Part shown: piece after piece, positions 1 through 6,271 of the stretch | Numbering within the stretch: the first letter of the stretch is position 1 | Layout of the letters: every line of letters starts with the position of its first letter | DNA from: an uncultured Pseudomonas sp. | Lineage (GTDB): Bacteria; Pseudomonadota; Gammaproteobacteria; Pseudomonadales; Pseudomonadaceae | Assembly (NCBI GenBank): GCA_937863915.1 | Contig: CALMID010000283.1 | Coordinates: 1 to 6,271, forward strand | Length of the DNA: 6,271 bases | Reading direction: 5' to 3' | The notes under the pieces: model-generated | What the model saw: only the letters and a program-made list of their open reading frames with translations | Databases searched by the model: none | What the model was told of the DNA's origin: nothing | Position numbers and translations under genes: made by a program

Positions 1-1
1 T

Positions 2-49
2 TTTTCTCTGCAACAACGCCTGCCCTGGCAGGCGGCCGATCAAGGATGA
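2..49 (+). CDS. Probable 3' end of an upstream gene (possibly the LysM-domain protein gene)
   Basis: The second reading frame is open from the window edge and ends in TGA at 47-49, giving a 15-residue tail (FSLQQRLPWQAADQG). The stop overlaps an ATG at 46 in an ATGA arrangement, which is typical of translationally coupled bacterial genes. In P. aeruginosa, as I recall, a LysM-domain protein gene lies directly upstream of dprA, so that is the likeliest identity. The visible tail is too short to recognise any domain, and the other two frames are also open across this short stretch. The identity is therefore an inference from gene order only. Confidence 0.4.
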   Translation, partial: FSLQQRLPWQAADQG

Positions 50-54
50 TCGAT

Positions 55-1140
55 ATGGCCGCACTCTCTCCAGCTGAGCTGGAAGCCCGTCTCCGTCTGC
101 ATGCCCTGCCGGCCATTGGTCCACGGCGCATGTCCCGTCTACTTGAGGTGTTTGGCAGTGCCAGCGCGGCACTCAGTGCTCCAGCGTCCGCCTGGCGCTC
201 GCTGGGTTTGCCGGCCGAGGCGGCTGAGCAGCGCCGCAGCCCTTCTACCCGCGACAGTGCCGCCCGTGCCCTGGTCTGGCTGGAGCAGGCGGATCATCAC
301 CTGCTCTGTCTGCACGACCCGGATTACCCCGCCCTGCTGGCCGAGCTTGTCGATGCCCCGCCGCTGCTGTTTGTGCAGGGCGATCCGGCACTGCTGGAGC
401 GTCCGCAGATTGCCATGGTCGGCAGTCGCCGGGCTTCCAAACCGGGCCTGCAGACTGCCGAGGCTTTTGCCCGCTGTCTGGCACAGAGTGGCTTCGTGGT
501 TACCAGCGGTCTGGCGCTGGGAATCGATGGCGCGGCTCATCGCGGCGCCCTGGCGACCGGCCGAACGGTTGCGGTGCTCGGCACCGGCCTGCAGTGCCTG
601 TATCCACAGCGGCATGCCGGTCTGGCGGACGACATCGTGGCCGCAGGTGGTGCACTGGTCTCCGAACTGCCGCTGGACTGTCCACCGCAGGCGGCCAACT
701 TTCCGCGGCGCAATCGCCTGATCAGCGGGCTGTCCCTCGGTGTGCTGGTGGTCGAGGCCTCGCCCTCCAGTGGTTCGCTGATTACGGCCCGCCTGGCTGC
801 CGAACAGGGGCGCGAGGTGTGGGCATTGCCCGGTTCGATTCATCACCCGGGGGCGCATGGCTGTCACCAGCTGATCCGTGAGGGCGCGCAGCTGGTGGAG
901 TCGGTGGCGCATATCCTGGAGAGCCTGCGCGGTTGGCAGATGCCGCAGGCCAGCATCGAAGAGGCTGCTCCCGCGACGGATCATCCCCTGCTGGCATTGT
1001 TGCGCGCCGCGCCGGCCAGCAGCGAAAGTCTGGCGCTCAGCAGTCGGCAGGCGCTGCCGGAGGTGCTGGCGCAGTTGACCGAACTGGAGCTGGATGGCCT
1101 GATCGCCCGGGAGGGCAATCTCTGGCTGGCCTGCCGCTAG
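55..1140 (+). CDS. dprA: DNA-processing protein DprA (Smf)
   Basis: DprA binds incoming single-stranded DNA in the cytoplasm during natural transformation, protects it and loads RecA on it. With Met at 55 the product is 361 residues, normal for proteobacterial DprA. An N-terminal helical SAM-like region covers about 1-65. The Rossmann-like DprA core runs from about 90 to 285 and carries GSRRAS (123-128), [12 protein letters not shown] (151-162), [12 protein letters not shown] (216-227), [12 protein letters not shown] (234-245) and a [15 protein letters not shown] stretch from about 259. A winged-helix (DML1-like) domain fills about 310-361 after a variable linker. The start at 55 is preferred because AGGA at 43-46 lies 8 nt upstream. 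An in-frame ATG at 46 would add three residues and overlaps the putative upstream stop, so it is a real alternative. The core motifs are intact, so the protein is probably functional; many pseudomonads keep dprA without demonstrated natural competence. Confidence 0.96.
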   Translation: MAALSPAELEARLRLHALPAIGPRRMSRLLEVFGSASAALSAPASAWRSLGLPAEAAEQRRSPSTRDSAARALVWLEQADHHLLCLHDPDYPALLAELVDAPPLLFVQGDPALLERPQIAMVGSRRASKPGLQTAEAFARCLAQSGFVVTSGLALGIDGAAHRGALATGRTVAVLGTGLQCLYPQRHAGLADDIVAAGGALVSELPLDCPPQAANFPRRNRLISGLSLGVLVVEASPSSGSLITARLAAEQGREVWALPGSIHHPGAHGCHQLIREGAQLVESVAHILESLRGWQMPQASIEEAAPATDHPLLALLRAAPASSESLALSSRQALPEVLAQLTELELDGLIAREGNLWLACR

Positions 1141-1147
1141 GGGGCTG

Positions 1148-1178
1148 TTCCCGTTTCGGCACTGGCGCAGGCTACACT
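1148..1178 (+). promoter_or_regulatory. Weak candidate sigma70 promoter before tsaC
   Basis: In the 62-nt dprA-tsaC gap, TACACT at 1173-1178 resembles a -10 hexamer (4 of 6 match TATAAT). The best -35-like sequence, TTCCCG at 1148-1153, is poor and sits at a long 19-bp spacing. It could give tsaC and the genes after it a start independent of dprA. The match is weak and could be chance. Confidence 0.22.
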
Positions 1179-1202
1179 GGCGCCTCTTTTCGGGAGATGC
1201 CT

Positions 1203-1757
1203 GTGAGTCATTGGAAAACCTTGCAGCTGGCGCGCGTGCTGCGTGCCGGTGGTGTGATTGCCTACCCCACCGAGGCGGTCTGGGGGCTGGGTTGTGATCC
1301 GTGGAACGAGGCCGCGGTATTGCGCTTGCTCGAACTCAAGGACCGGCCCGTGGCCAAGGGGCTGATCCTGGTGGCGGCGGATATTGAGCAGTTCGACTTC
1401 CTCCTCGATGACTTGCCCCAGCGCTGGCAGGATCGTCTGAGCAGCACCTGGCCGGGCCCGCACACCTGGCTTGTGCCGCACCAGGGCCGCCTGCCCCAGT
1501 GGGTCACCGGTCAGCACCAGAGCGTTGCCCTGCGCGTGTCCGACCACCCGGTGGTGCGCGAGCTGTGCTCGCTTTATGGCCCCCTGGTTTCCACCTCGGC
1601 CAATCCCGGCGGCCGTCCTGCGGCGCGCTCGCGTCTGCGCGTCGAGCAGTACTTCCATGACCAGCTCGATGCCGTGTGCGGTGGTGCTTTGGGTGGGCGA
1701 CGCAACCCCAGTATCATTCGTGACCTGATTACCGGCGATATCGTCCGGCCGGGCTGA
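1203..1757 (+). CDS. tsaC: L-threonylcarbamoyladenylate synthase TsaC (YrdC family)
   Basis: TsaC makes threonylcarbamoyl-AMP from threonine, bicarbonate and ATP. This is the first step of the N6-threonylcarbamoyladenosine (t6A) modification at position 37 of ANN-decoding tRNAs, completed by TsaB/TsaD/TsaE in the cytoplasm. The single Sua5/YrdC/YwlC domain fills the protein. Visible motifs are [13 protein letters not shown] (20-32), the K46-x-R48 pair and KGLI (52-55), [11 protein letters not shown] (82-92), ALRVSDHP (109-116) and the STSAN signature (130-134). No C-terminal Sua5 domain is present, so this is the short bacterial TsaC type. I place the start at GTG 1203 (184 residues, close to the usual 185) because GGGAG at 1192-1196 lies 6 nt upstream. 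The in-frame ATG at 1197 would abut that Shine-Dalgarno sequence with no spacing. tsaC follows dprA by 62 nt and precedes hemF by 34 nt. Confidence 0.96.
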   Translation: MSHWKTLQLARVLRAGGVIAYPTEAVWGLGCDPWNEAAVLRLLELKDRPVAKGLILVAADIEQFDFLLDDLPQRWQDRLSSTWPGPHTWLVPHQGRLPQWVTGQHQSVALRVSDHPVVRELCSLYGPLVSTSANPGGRPAARSRLRVEQYFHDQLDAVCGGALGGRRNPSIIRDLITGDIVRPG

Positions 1758-1782
1758 TGCCCGCCGCCTTCCAGCCTATTGA

Positions 1783-2715
<933 letters not shown>

Positions 2716-2719
2716 GGCC

Positions 2720-3109
2720 ATGCGTGTCGAGCGCCTTGATCATCTGGTGCTGACCGTGGCCGACATCGACGCCAGCTGTACCTTCTACCAGCGCGTGCTG
2801 GGGATGCAGGTGGTGACCTTCGGCCAGGGCCGCAAGGCGCTCGCCTTTGGCCAGCAGAAGATCAACCTGCACCGCCTCGGCGCCGAGTTCGAGCCCAAGG
2901 CCCTGCGCCCCACGCCCGGTTCCGCCGACCTGTGCCTGATCGTCAGTACCCCGCTGGTGGAAGTGATGGCGCATCTGCAGCGCTGTGACGTCGCCATCGA
3001 AGAAGGCCCGGTGCCGCGCACTGGCGCCACCGGGCCGCTGCTGTCCGTCTATATCCGCGACCCTGATCGCAACCTGATCGAACTCGCCAATCTGCAAGAG
3101 GAAGCCTGA
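2720..3109 (+). CDS. VOC-superfamily (glyoxalase-fold) protein, GLOD5/STM3117-like
   Basis: This is a 129-residue, single-domain member of the vicinal oxygen chelate superfamily, whose members are metal-dependent lyases, dioxygenases or resistance proteins. Two beta-alpha-beta-beta-beta units are recognisable: [20 protein letters not shown] (5-24) with FGQQKINLH (43-51), then SADLCLIV (68-75) with [29 protein letters not shown] (94-122). Likely metal ligands are H8, H51 and E121. The run FEPKA...P-PGS-D and the [10 protein letters not shown]...DPDRNLIE block closely resemble animal GLOD5 and the Salmonella STM3117 'VOC family virulence protein' as I recall them, but the substrate of that group is not settled. 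GGAGG at 2706-2710 lies 9 nt upstream of the ATG, inside the hemF end. The gene starts 4 nt after hemF, and its TGA shares one base with the aroE ATG (TGATG), so it is probably translationally coupled to both. The enzyme activity is unassigned. Confidence 0.92.
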   Translation: MRVERLDHLVLTVADIDASCTFYQRVLGMQVVTFGQGRKALAFGQQKINLHRLGAEFEPKALRPTPGSADLCLIVSTPLVEVMAHLQRCDVAIEEGPVPRTGATGPLLSVYIRDPDRNLIELANLQEEA

Positions 3110-3933
3110 TGGATCGCTACGGCGTATTCGGCAATCCCATCGGCCACAGCAAGTCGCCGCTGATCCACCGTCTGTTTGCCGAGCAGACTGGCCAGGCGCT
3201 CAGCTACGAGGCGCTGCTGGCACCACTGGATGACTTTGCCGGCTTTGCCCGGGCCTTCTTTGCCGAAGGCCTCGGCGCCAATGTCACCGTGCCGTTCAAG
3301 GAAGAAGCCTTCCGCCTGGCCGACAGCCTGAGCGAGCGCGCCCGCCGTGCCGGGGCGGTGAACACCCTGAAGAAGCTGGACGACGGCAGCCTGCTGGGTG
3401 ACAACACCGATGGCGCCGGCCTGGTGCGCGATCTCACGGTCAATGCCGGGGTGACCCTGGCGGGCCAGCGCATCCTCTTGCTGGGCGCCGGCGGGGCTGT
3501 GCGCGGCGTGCTCGAACCGCTGCTGGCACAGCGCCCGGCGGCTTTGGTGATTGCCAACCGCACGGTGGCCAAGGCCGAGCAGCTGGCCCGGGAGTTTGCC
3601 GACCTGGGTCCTGTGCTGGCTTCGGGCTTCGACTGGCTGGATGAGCCGGTCGACCTGATCATCAACGGCACCTCGGCCAGCCTCGCCGGCGAGTTGCCGG
3701 CAATTGCCCCGAGCCTGATCCAGGCGGGGCACACGGTCTGTTACGACATGATGTACGGCAAGGAACTCACCGCCTTCAACCGCTGGGCGACCGAGCAGGG
3801 CGCCGCACGGGTGATCGATGGCCTGGGCATGTTGGTCGAGCAGGCCGCCGAAGCCTTCTTCCTGTGGCGCGGGGTGCGTCCCGACTCGGCCCCCGTACTG
3901 CGTCACCTGCGGTTGTTACTCAGCGAAACATGA
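3109..3933 (+). CDS. aroE: Shikimate dehydrogenase (NADP+) AroE
   Basis: AroE reduces 3-dehydroshikimate to shikimate with NADPH, the fourth step of the shikimate pathway to aromatic amino acids, folate and quinones; it is cytoplasmic. The 274-residue product has the normal length and domain order. The N-terminal substrate-binding domain has [10 protein letters not shown] (8-17, with the shikimate-contacting serines S14/S16), NVTVPFK with catalytic K64, AVNT (83-86) and DNTDGAG with catalytic D101. The NADP-binding Rossmann domain has GAGGAVRGV (126-134) and NRT (150-152), whose arginine typically grips the 2'-phosphate of NADPH. The C-terminal helix includes [14 protein letters not shown] (237-250) with conserved Q245. 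NADP specificity and AroE rather than quinate-type YdiB are inferred from NRT and from context. An AAGAGGAAG stretch at 3096-3104 is a strong ribosome binding site before the ATG. aroE closes the housekeeping run. Confidence 0.98.
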   Translation: MDRYGVFGNPIGHSKSPLIHRLFAEQTGQALSYEALLAPLDDFAGFARAFFAEGLGANVTVPFKEEAFRLADSLSERARRAGAVNTLKKLDDGSLLGDNTDGAGLVRDLTVNAGVTLAGQRILLLGAGGAVRGVLEPLLAQRPAALVIANRTVAKAEQLAREFADLGPVLASGFDWLDEPVDLIINGTSASLAGELPAIAPSLIQAGHTVCYDMMYGKELTAFNRWATEQGAARVIDGLGMLVEQAAEAFFLWRGVRPDSAPVLRHLRLLLSET

Positions 3934-3942
3934 TTCTGGTCT

Positions 3943-3967
3943 AGCCCAGTATTTGGTTGGCTGGGCT
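3943..3967 (+). terminator. Stem-loop after aroE, weak terminator candidate
   Basis: AGCCCAG (3943-3949) and CTGGGCT (3961-3967) form a perfect 7-bp stem with an 11-nt loop, beginning 9 nt after the aroE stop. The position suits an intrinsic terminator or mRNA-stabilising hairpin. The downstream sequence (TAATCC) lacks a real T-run, so efficient intrinsic termination is doubtful. Confidence 0.4.
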
Positions 3968-3998
3968 TAATCCACTCCTGCGCGCTCTACTCGGCGTA

Positions 3999-4039
3999 CA
4001 GCCTGCCGTCGGACTGTCCTTTTTCTGTCCGGCAGGCTG
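3999..4039. repeat. Perfect 10-bp inverted repeat in the plcB upstream region
   Basis: CAGCCTGCCG at 3999-4008 is the exact reverse complement of CGGCAGGCTG at 4030-4039. The arms are separated by 21 nt. Three further base pairs (GAC 4012-4014 with GTC 4027-4029) can form after a 3-nt bulge. As RNA it would be a stable stem-loop about 40 nt upstream of the plcB start codon. The T-run (4020-4024) lies in the loop rather than after the stem, so it is not a standard intrinsic terminator on either strand. It may be an mRNA leader structure, an operator, or a terminator remnant. Confidence 0.55.
4003..4031 (+). promoter_or_regulatory. Pho-box-like direct repeats upstream of plcB
   Basis: CTGTCC occurs at 4014-4019 and again at 4025-4030, exactly 11 bp apart, with a T-run between them. 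A degenerate copy, CTGCCG, lies one more 11-bp period upstream at 4003-4008. The known PhoB site (Pho box) is two 7-bp CTGTCAT-type repeats at 11-bp period with an A/T-rich spacer. The core CTGTC and the spacing fit; the sixth base is C rather than A in both copies, so this is an imperfect match. The site ends 47 nt before the plcB ATG. No good -10 hexamer is visible after it; the best is GGCAAT at 4039-4044. Phosphate control is an inference, supported by the phospholipase encoded downstream. Confidence 0.35.
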
Positions 4040-4078
4040 GCAATCCGCGCCACTCCAACAACAAAAGAGCGCCTCACC

Positions 4079-5065
4079 ATGAAAAAACTGTCGCTGTTGG
4101 CGGCTGGTCTAGGCCTGGCCTTTTCGGCCGGTCAGGCTGCTGCCTGGTCGCAACCCACGCACAAGAACATCGTCAAGGATGCCCTCGCCTTCATGAACTC
4201 GGCCAATGCCAGCGCCGAAATGCGCCGGGCCTACCAGTTTTATGTTGGGGCGGCCGGCTCCGAGGCCAGAGCCGGGGAGATTCTCGGCCAGGCCGCCTAC
4301 GATGTGGATGATTTCAAGGACACCCGCCTGGGCGGCTGGTGGGTTGGTTACGAATACGCCCCGGTATGGAATGCCGCGGCGTCGCTGGTCAACTACACGT
4401 CCTACTGGCACTTCATCAACATGGGCCGCCAGGGCGACAGCCACGGCAACGATCGTGGGGGCTACGACTACCGCTACCACAAGGTCGACGGCGGCATCAG
4501 CGATGTCGACTGGTACGCCATGGTCTACCTGTACAACCGCGGCCTGAAGACCGAGGACTACAACAGCACCGAGGCGCATTACCGCCAGGGCAGCCGTTCT
4601 AACTGGGACGAGCATTACGACGACTTCCAGGTGGCGGCCTTCCAGCCCATCGACAACCTGGCCAAGTACTGGTTCGACCAGTTCAAGGCCGCGCCTTCGC
4701 TGCAGACCATCGGCTTTGCCCTGCATGCCACCGGCGACGTGGCGCAGCCGCACCACACCTGGATCACCTCGGCCAATGGCCACTCCAGCTGGGAAGGCTG
4801 GGTCGACGATCACTATGCCAGCGAACAGCTGAACAACCCGGTGGCCGTGGCCAACCTGGTCAGCCAGTACGATGCGCGCAAGCCGGTGCGCGATCTGCTG
4901 ACCCAGACCGCACAGGCGGCCTACCAGCATCCCGAACCGCTGTATGACAGCAGCTATGACACCCGCCTGCGGGTGGCCAAAGAGCTGATTCCGCAGTCGA
5001 TTGCCCTGACCGTCAGCGTGCTGACCAAGGGCGCCAACCACTTCTACGGCCAGGGTGGTCTGTAA
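4079..5065 (+). CDS. plcB: Secreted zinc-dependent phospholipase C PlcB
   Basis: This is a phospholipase C of the bacterial zinc-dependent family (B. cereus PC-PLC type), expected to cleave phospholipids to diacylglycerol and a phosphorylated head group outside the cytoplasm. Residues 1-22 form a clear Sec signal peptide (MKK, a hydrophobic core, then GQAAA). Cleavage would expose W23, matching the N-terminal Trp that chelates zinc in the B. cereus enzyme. Other probable ligands are H28, an Asp in DVDDFKD (75-81), H111 (YWHF), H216-x3-D220-x5-H226 in HATGDVAQPHH, and H235-x3-E239 in GHSSWEGWVDD. The spacings of the last two motifs equal those of B. cereus H118/D122/H128 and H142/E146. The 328-residue length and location after aroE match P. 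aeruginosa PlcB (PA0026), reported as extracellular and needed for migration towards phospholipid. The ribosome binding site is weak (AGAG, 4066-4069). The gene follows a 145-nt gap with possible regulatory sites. An S1/P1-nuclease-type enzyme is related in fold but fits less well. Confidence 0.93.
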   Translation: MKKLSLLAAGLGLAFSAGQAAAWSQPTHKNIVKDALAFMNSANASAEMRRAYQFYVGAAGSEARAGEILGQAAYDVDDFKDTRLGGWWVGYEYAPVWNAAASLVNYTSYWHFINMGRQGDSHGNDRGGYDYRYHKVDGGISDVDWYAMVYLYNRGLKTEDYNSTEAHYRQGSRSNWDEHYDDFQVAAFQPIDNLAKYWFDQFKAAPSLQTIGFALHATGDVAQPHHTWITSANGHSSWEGWVDDHYASEQLNNPVAVANLVSQYDARKPVRDLLTQTAQAAYQHPEPLYDSSYDTRLRVAKELIPQSIALTVSVLTKGANHFYGQGGL

Positions 5066-5066
5066 G

Positions 5067-6271
5067 GTGGCCGTTTCGCTGCGGTGCAGTTGGCGCAGCG
5101 CGTTGTGCGTGCTCTGGCTGGCAGGCAGTAGCCTGGCAGCCAGCGCCACGCCGGAATTGCGCATCAATGGCGAGGTGCTGCCGGTCCGCAGCATCGCCTT
5201 GCTGCAGCAGGCGCTGACCCTCATCAAGTTCAATACCGACCCGGCCAGCCTGCGCAAGGGTCTGGTGGAAAACCATCTGCTGGCCCGCGAGGTCGAGACG
5301 GAGCTGACCCCGGCCAACCGTCAGGACCTCGATGCCCTGGTGGAGAGCGAAGCGGCCAAGCTGATCGAGCAGGTGCACGGCCGGCGCTTCGACCATGACA
5401 TTCGCCCCTATCTGCAGGAGCCCAAGGCGCTCAGTGCCCAGCGCCTGCAACAGGTGCTGGCGCCCAGGGCGCAGGGGCTGGTGCTCAACAGCCTGTGGCT
5501 GAGCGAGGCGCAGCAGGCCGAGGCGGCGACGGTCGAGCTGATCGGCTGGCAGTTTCCTGGCCAACCACGGCAACGGCTGAACCTGTTGCAGCTGTACCAG
5601 GCGGGCAGCGTGCAGGCGCAGGTCGAGCTGCAGCAGGGCAATCTGCGCTTCATGGGCGAGCTGGTGCGCGAGTATGCCCAGCGCGACTACCTCTGGTACC
5701 AGCTCGGCCAGATGGGCTACAGCCAGGCGGAGCAGGACGGCATCCGCCGGCTGGTGCGCGACAAGCTGGTGCGGCACAAGTACCTGCACCAGATCGGCCT
5801 GTACAACGACTTCCACCATGAAACCCCGAGTCTCAAGGCGCTGGCCGCGCGGGTCAGCGATGCCGACGCCGAACGCTATTACCAGGCCAATCTGGCCCAG
5901 TACCGCAACGTCGGCAGCGTCCAGGCGGCCCACCTGCGGCTGGCCGATCAGGCCAGTGCCGACCGGGTGTACAACGAGATCCAGCAGGGCCTGCCGTTTG
6001 CCGAGGCGGTTCGCCGCTACTCGCTGGCGGAAGACAAGCAGCTGGCGTTGCCCGGTGATCTCGGCCTGATCCGCCATAACGATCCGGGTCTGGACTTCCT
6101 GCGCAAGACGGCGCTGATCCAGAAGGCCGGCAGCCTCTCGCAGCCGATGCTGATCGACGGCGCCTTCGAGATCATCCAGGTGCGCCAGCGTGAAGATCGC
6201 CAGCTGCCGCTGAGTGATCCCAGCGTGCGTTTCGAGGTCAATCAGGCGGTGGCCCGTCAGCAGCTCTCCAG
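5067..6271 (+). CDS. Exported parvulin/SurA-like peptidylprolyl isomerase (partial, runs off window)
   Basis: This open frame gives 401 residues and continues past the window end. It starts with GTG at 5067, 1 nt after the plcB stop, with AGGGTGG (5052-5058) 8 nt upstream as a possible ribosome binding site. An in-frame GTG at 5055 is an alternative. Residues 1-27 look like a Sec signal peptide (Arg-containing start, ALCVLWLAGSSLA core, cleavage near ASA-T28) with no lipobox cysteine, so a periplasmic protein is expected. A helical SurA-N-like region follows (INGEVL at 33-38, then alpha-rich to about 262). VSDADAERYYQANLAQY (263-279) leads into a PpiC-type rotamase domain at about 280-373, with AHLRL (288-292), PGDLGLI (329-335), GSLSQPM (355-361) and FEIIQV (367-372). 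Parvulins isomerise prolyl bonds and chaperone exported proteins. The second family histidine is replaced by F367, so catalysis may be reduced. Gene order matches P. aeruginosa PA0027. Its client is unknown; PlcB is a guess from context. Confidence 0.85.
   Translation, partial: MAVSLRCSWRSALCVLWLAGSSLAASATPELRINGEVLPVRSIALLQQALTLIKFNTDPASLRKGLVENHLLAREVETELTPANRQDLDALVESEAAKLIEQVHGRRFDHDIRPYLQEPKALSAQRLQQVLAPRAQGLVLNSLWLSEAQQAEAATVELIGWQFPGQPRQRLNLLQLYQAGSVQAQVELQQGNLRFMGELVREYAQRDYLWYQLGQMGYSQAEQDGIRRLVRDKLVRHKYLHQIGLYNDFHHETPSLKALAARVSDADAERYYQANLAQYRNVGSVQAAHLRLADQASADRVYNEIQQGLPFAEAVRRYSLAEDKQLALPGDLGLIRHNDPGLDFLRKTALIQKAGSLSQPMLIDGAFEIIQVRQREDRQLPLSDPSVRFEVNQAVARQQLS

Noticed and set aside
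18..33. GCCTGCC/GGCAGGC inverted repeat near the left edge as a terminator
   Set aside because: The 2-nt loop is tight, no T-run follows on either strand, and the stretch is probably coding sequence of the upstream gene.
933..1202. N-terminal extension of tsaC back into dprA
   Set aside because: The frame is open back to 933 but the extra residues overlap the DprA winged-helix coding region, are not TsaC-like, and TsaC of normal length begins at 1197-1203 after a GGGAG ribosome binding site.
3999..4039. Classical bidirectional intrinsic terminator after aroE
   Set aside because: The stem is strong, but the T-run lies in the loop and neither strand has a U-tract after the stem. I kept it as a structured repeat instead.
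4109..5317. Minus-strand open frame of 402 codons opposite plcB
   Set aside because: The translation is low-complexity (Val/Ala/Gly/Arg-rich) and has no family motif, while the plus strand encodes a clear zinc phospholipase with a signal peptide. It is a shadow frame.
5013..6077. Minus-strand open frame of 354 codons opposite the parvulin-like gene
   Set aside because: It is Leu/Gln/Ala-rich with no domain signature. The plus-strand GTG-started frame is uninterrupted to the window end and has a signal peptide and a rotamase domain, so the minus frame is a shadow.

Overview
This window is a compact, GC-rich, all-forward-strand stretch of chromosome from a gamma-proteobacterium of the Pseudomonas type. 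The evidence is the gene order dprA - tsaC - hemF - (VOC) - aroE - plcB - parvulin-like gene, which from memory matches the PA0021-PA0027 neighbourhood of P. aeruginosa apart from two differences noted below. The strong preference for G/C at third codon positions and the close fit of each protein to pseudomonad families agree with this. It is mainly core genome; I see no mobile element, CRISPR array, tRNA or rRNA.

Positions 1-49 probably hold the last codons of an upstream gene whose stop overlaps the dprA start region. Positions 55-3933 look like one co-directional operon-like run of housekeeping genes: dprA (ssDNA/RecA loader for transformation), tsaC (threonylcarbamoyl-AMP synthase for tRNA t6A37), hemF (oxygen-dependent coproporphyrinogen III oxidase, haem synthesis), a small GLOD5/STM3117-like VOC protein, and aroE (shikimate dehydrogenase). 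The genes from tsaC on are tightly spaced (34 nt, 4 nt, then a 1-nt stop/start overlap). Their functions are unrelated, so the shared layout suggests co-expression rather than a pathway.

Positions 3934-4078 are the only sizeable non-coding gap. It contains a 7-bp stem-loop just after aroE (a weak terminator candidate), then a perfect 10-bp inverted repeat. The loop of that repeat carries two copies of CTGTCC exactly 11 bp apart across a T-run, with a degenerate third copy one period upstream. This resembles a PhoB-binding Pho box and lies in front of a secreted phospholipase gene, which makes it the most interesting non-coding signal here.

Positions 4079-6271 form a second unit devoted to export. 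It contains a signal-peptide-bearing zinc-dependent phospholipase C (plcB), followed after 1 nt by a GTG-started, signal-peptide-bearing parvulin/SurA-like protein that runs off the window end. The pairing suggests a periplasmic folding helper made together with a secreted enzyme. The parvulin domain keeps one of the two family histidines and has lost the other.

Compared with the P. aeruginosa order as I remember it, a qor-type oxidoreductase is absent between tsaC and hemF, and a VOC gene is present between hemF and aroE. I do not see a wholly novel system. The points most worth following up are the Pho-box-like element and the phospholipase/foldase pair.
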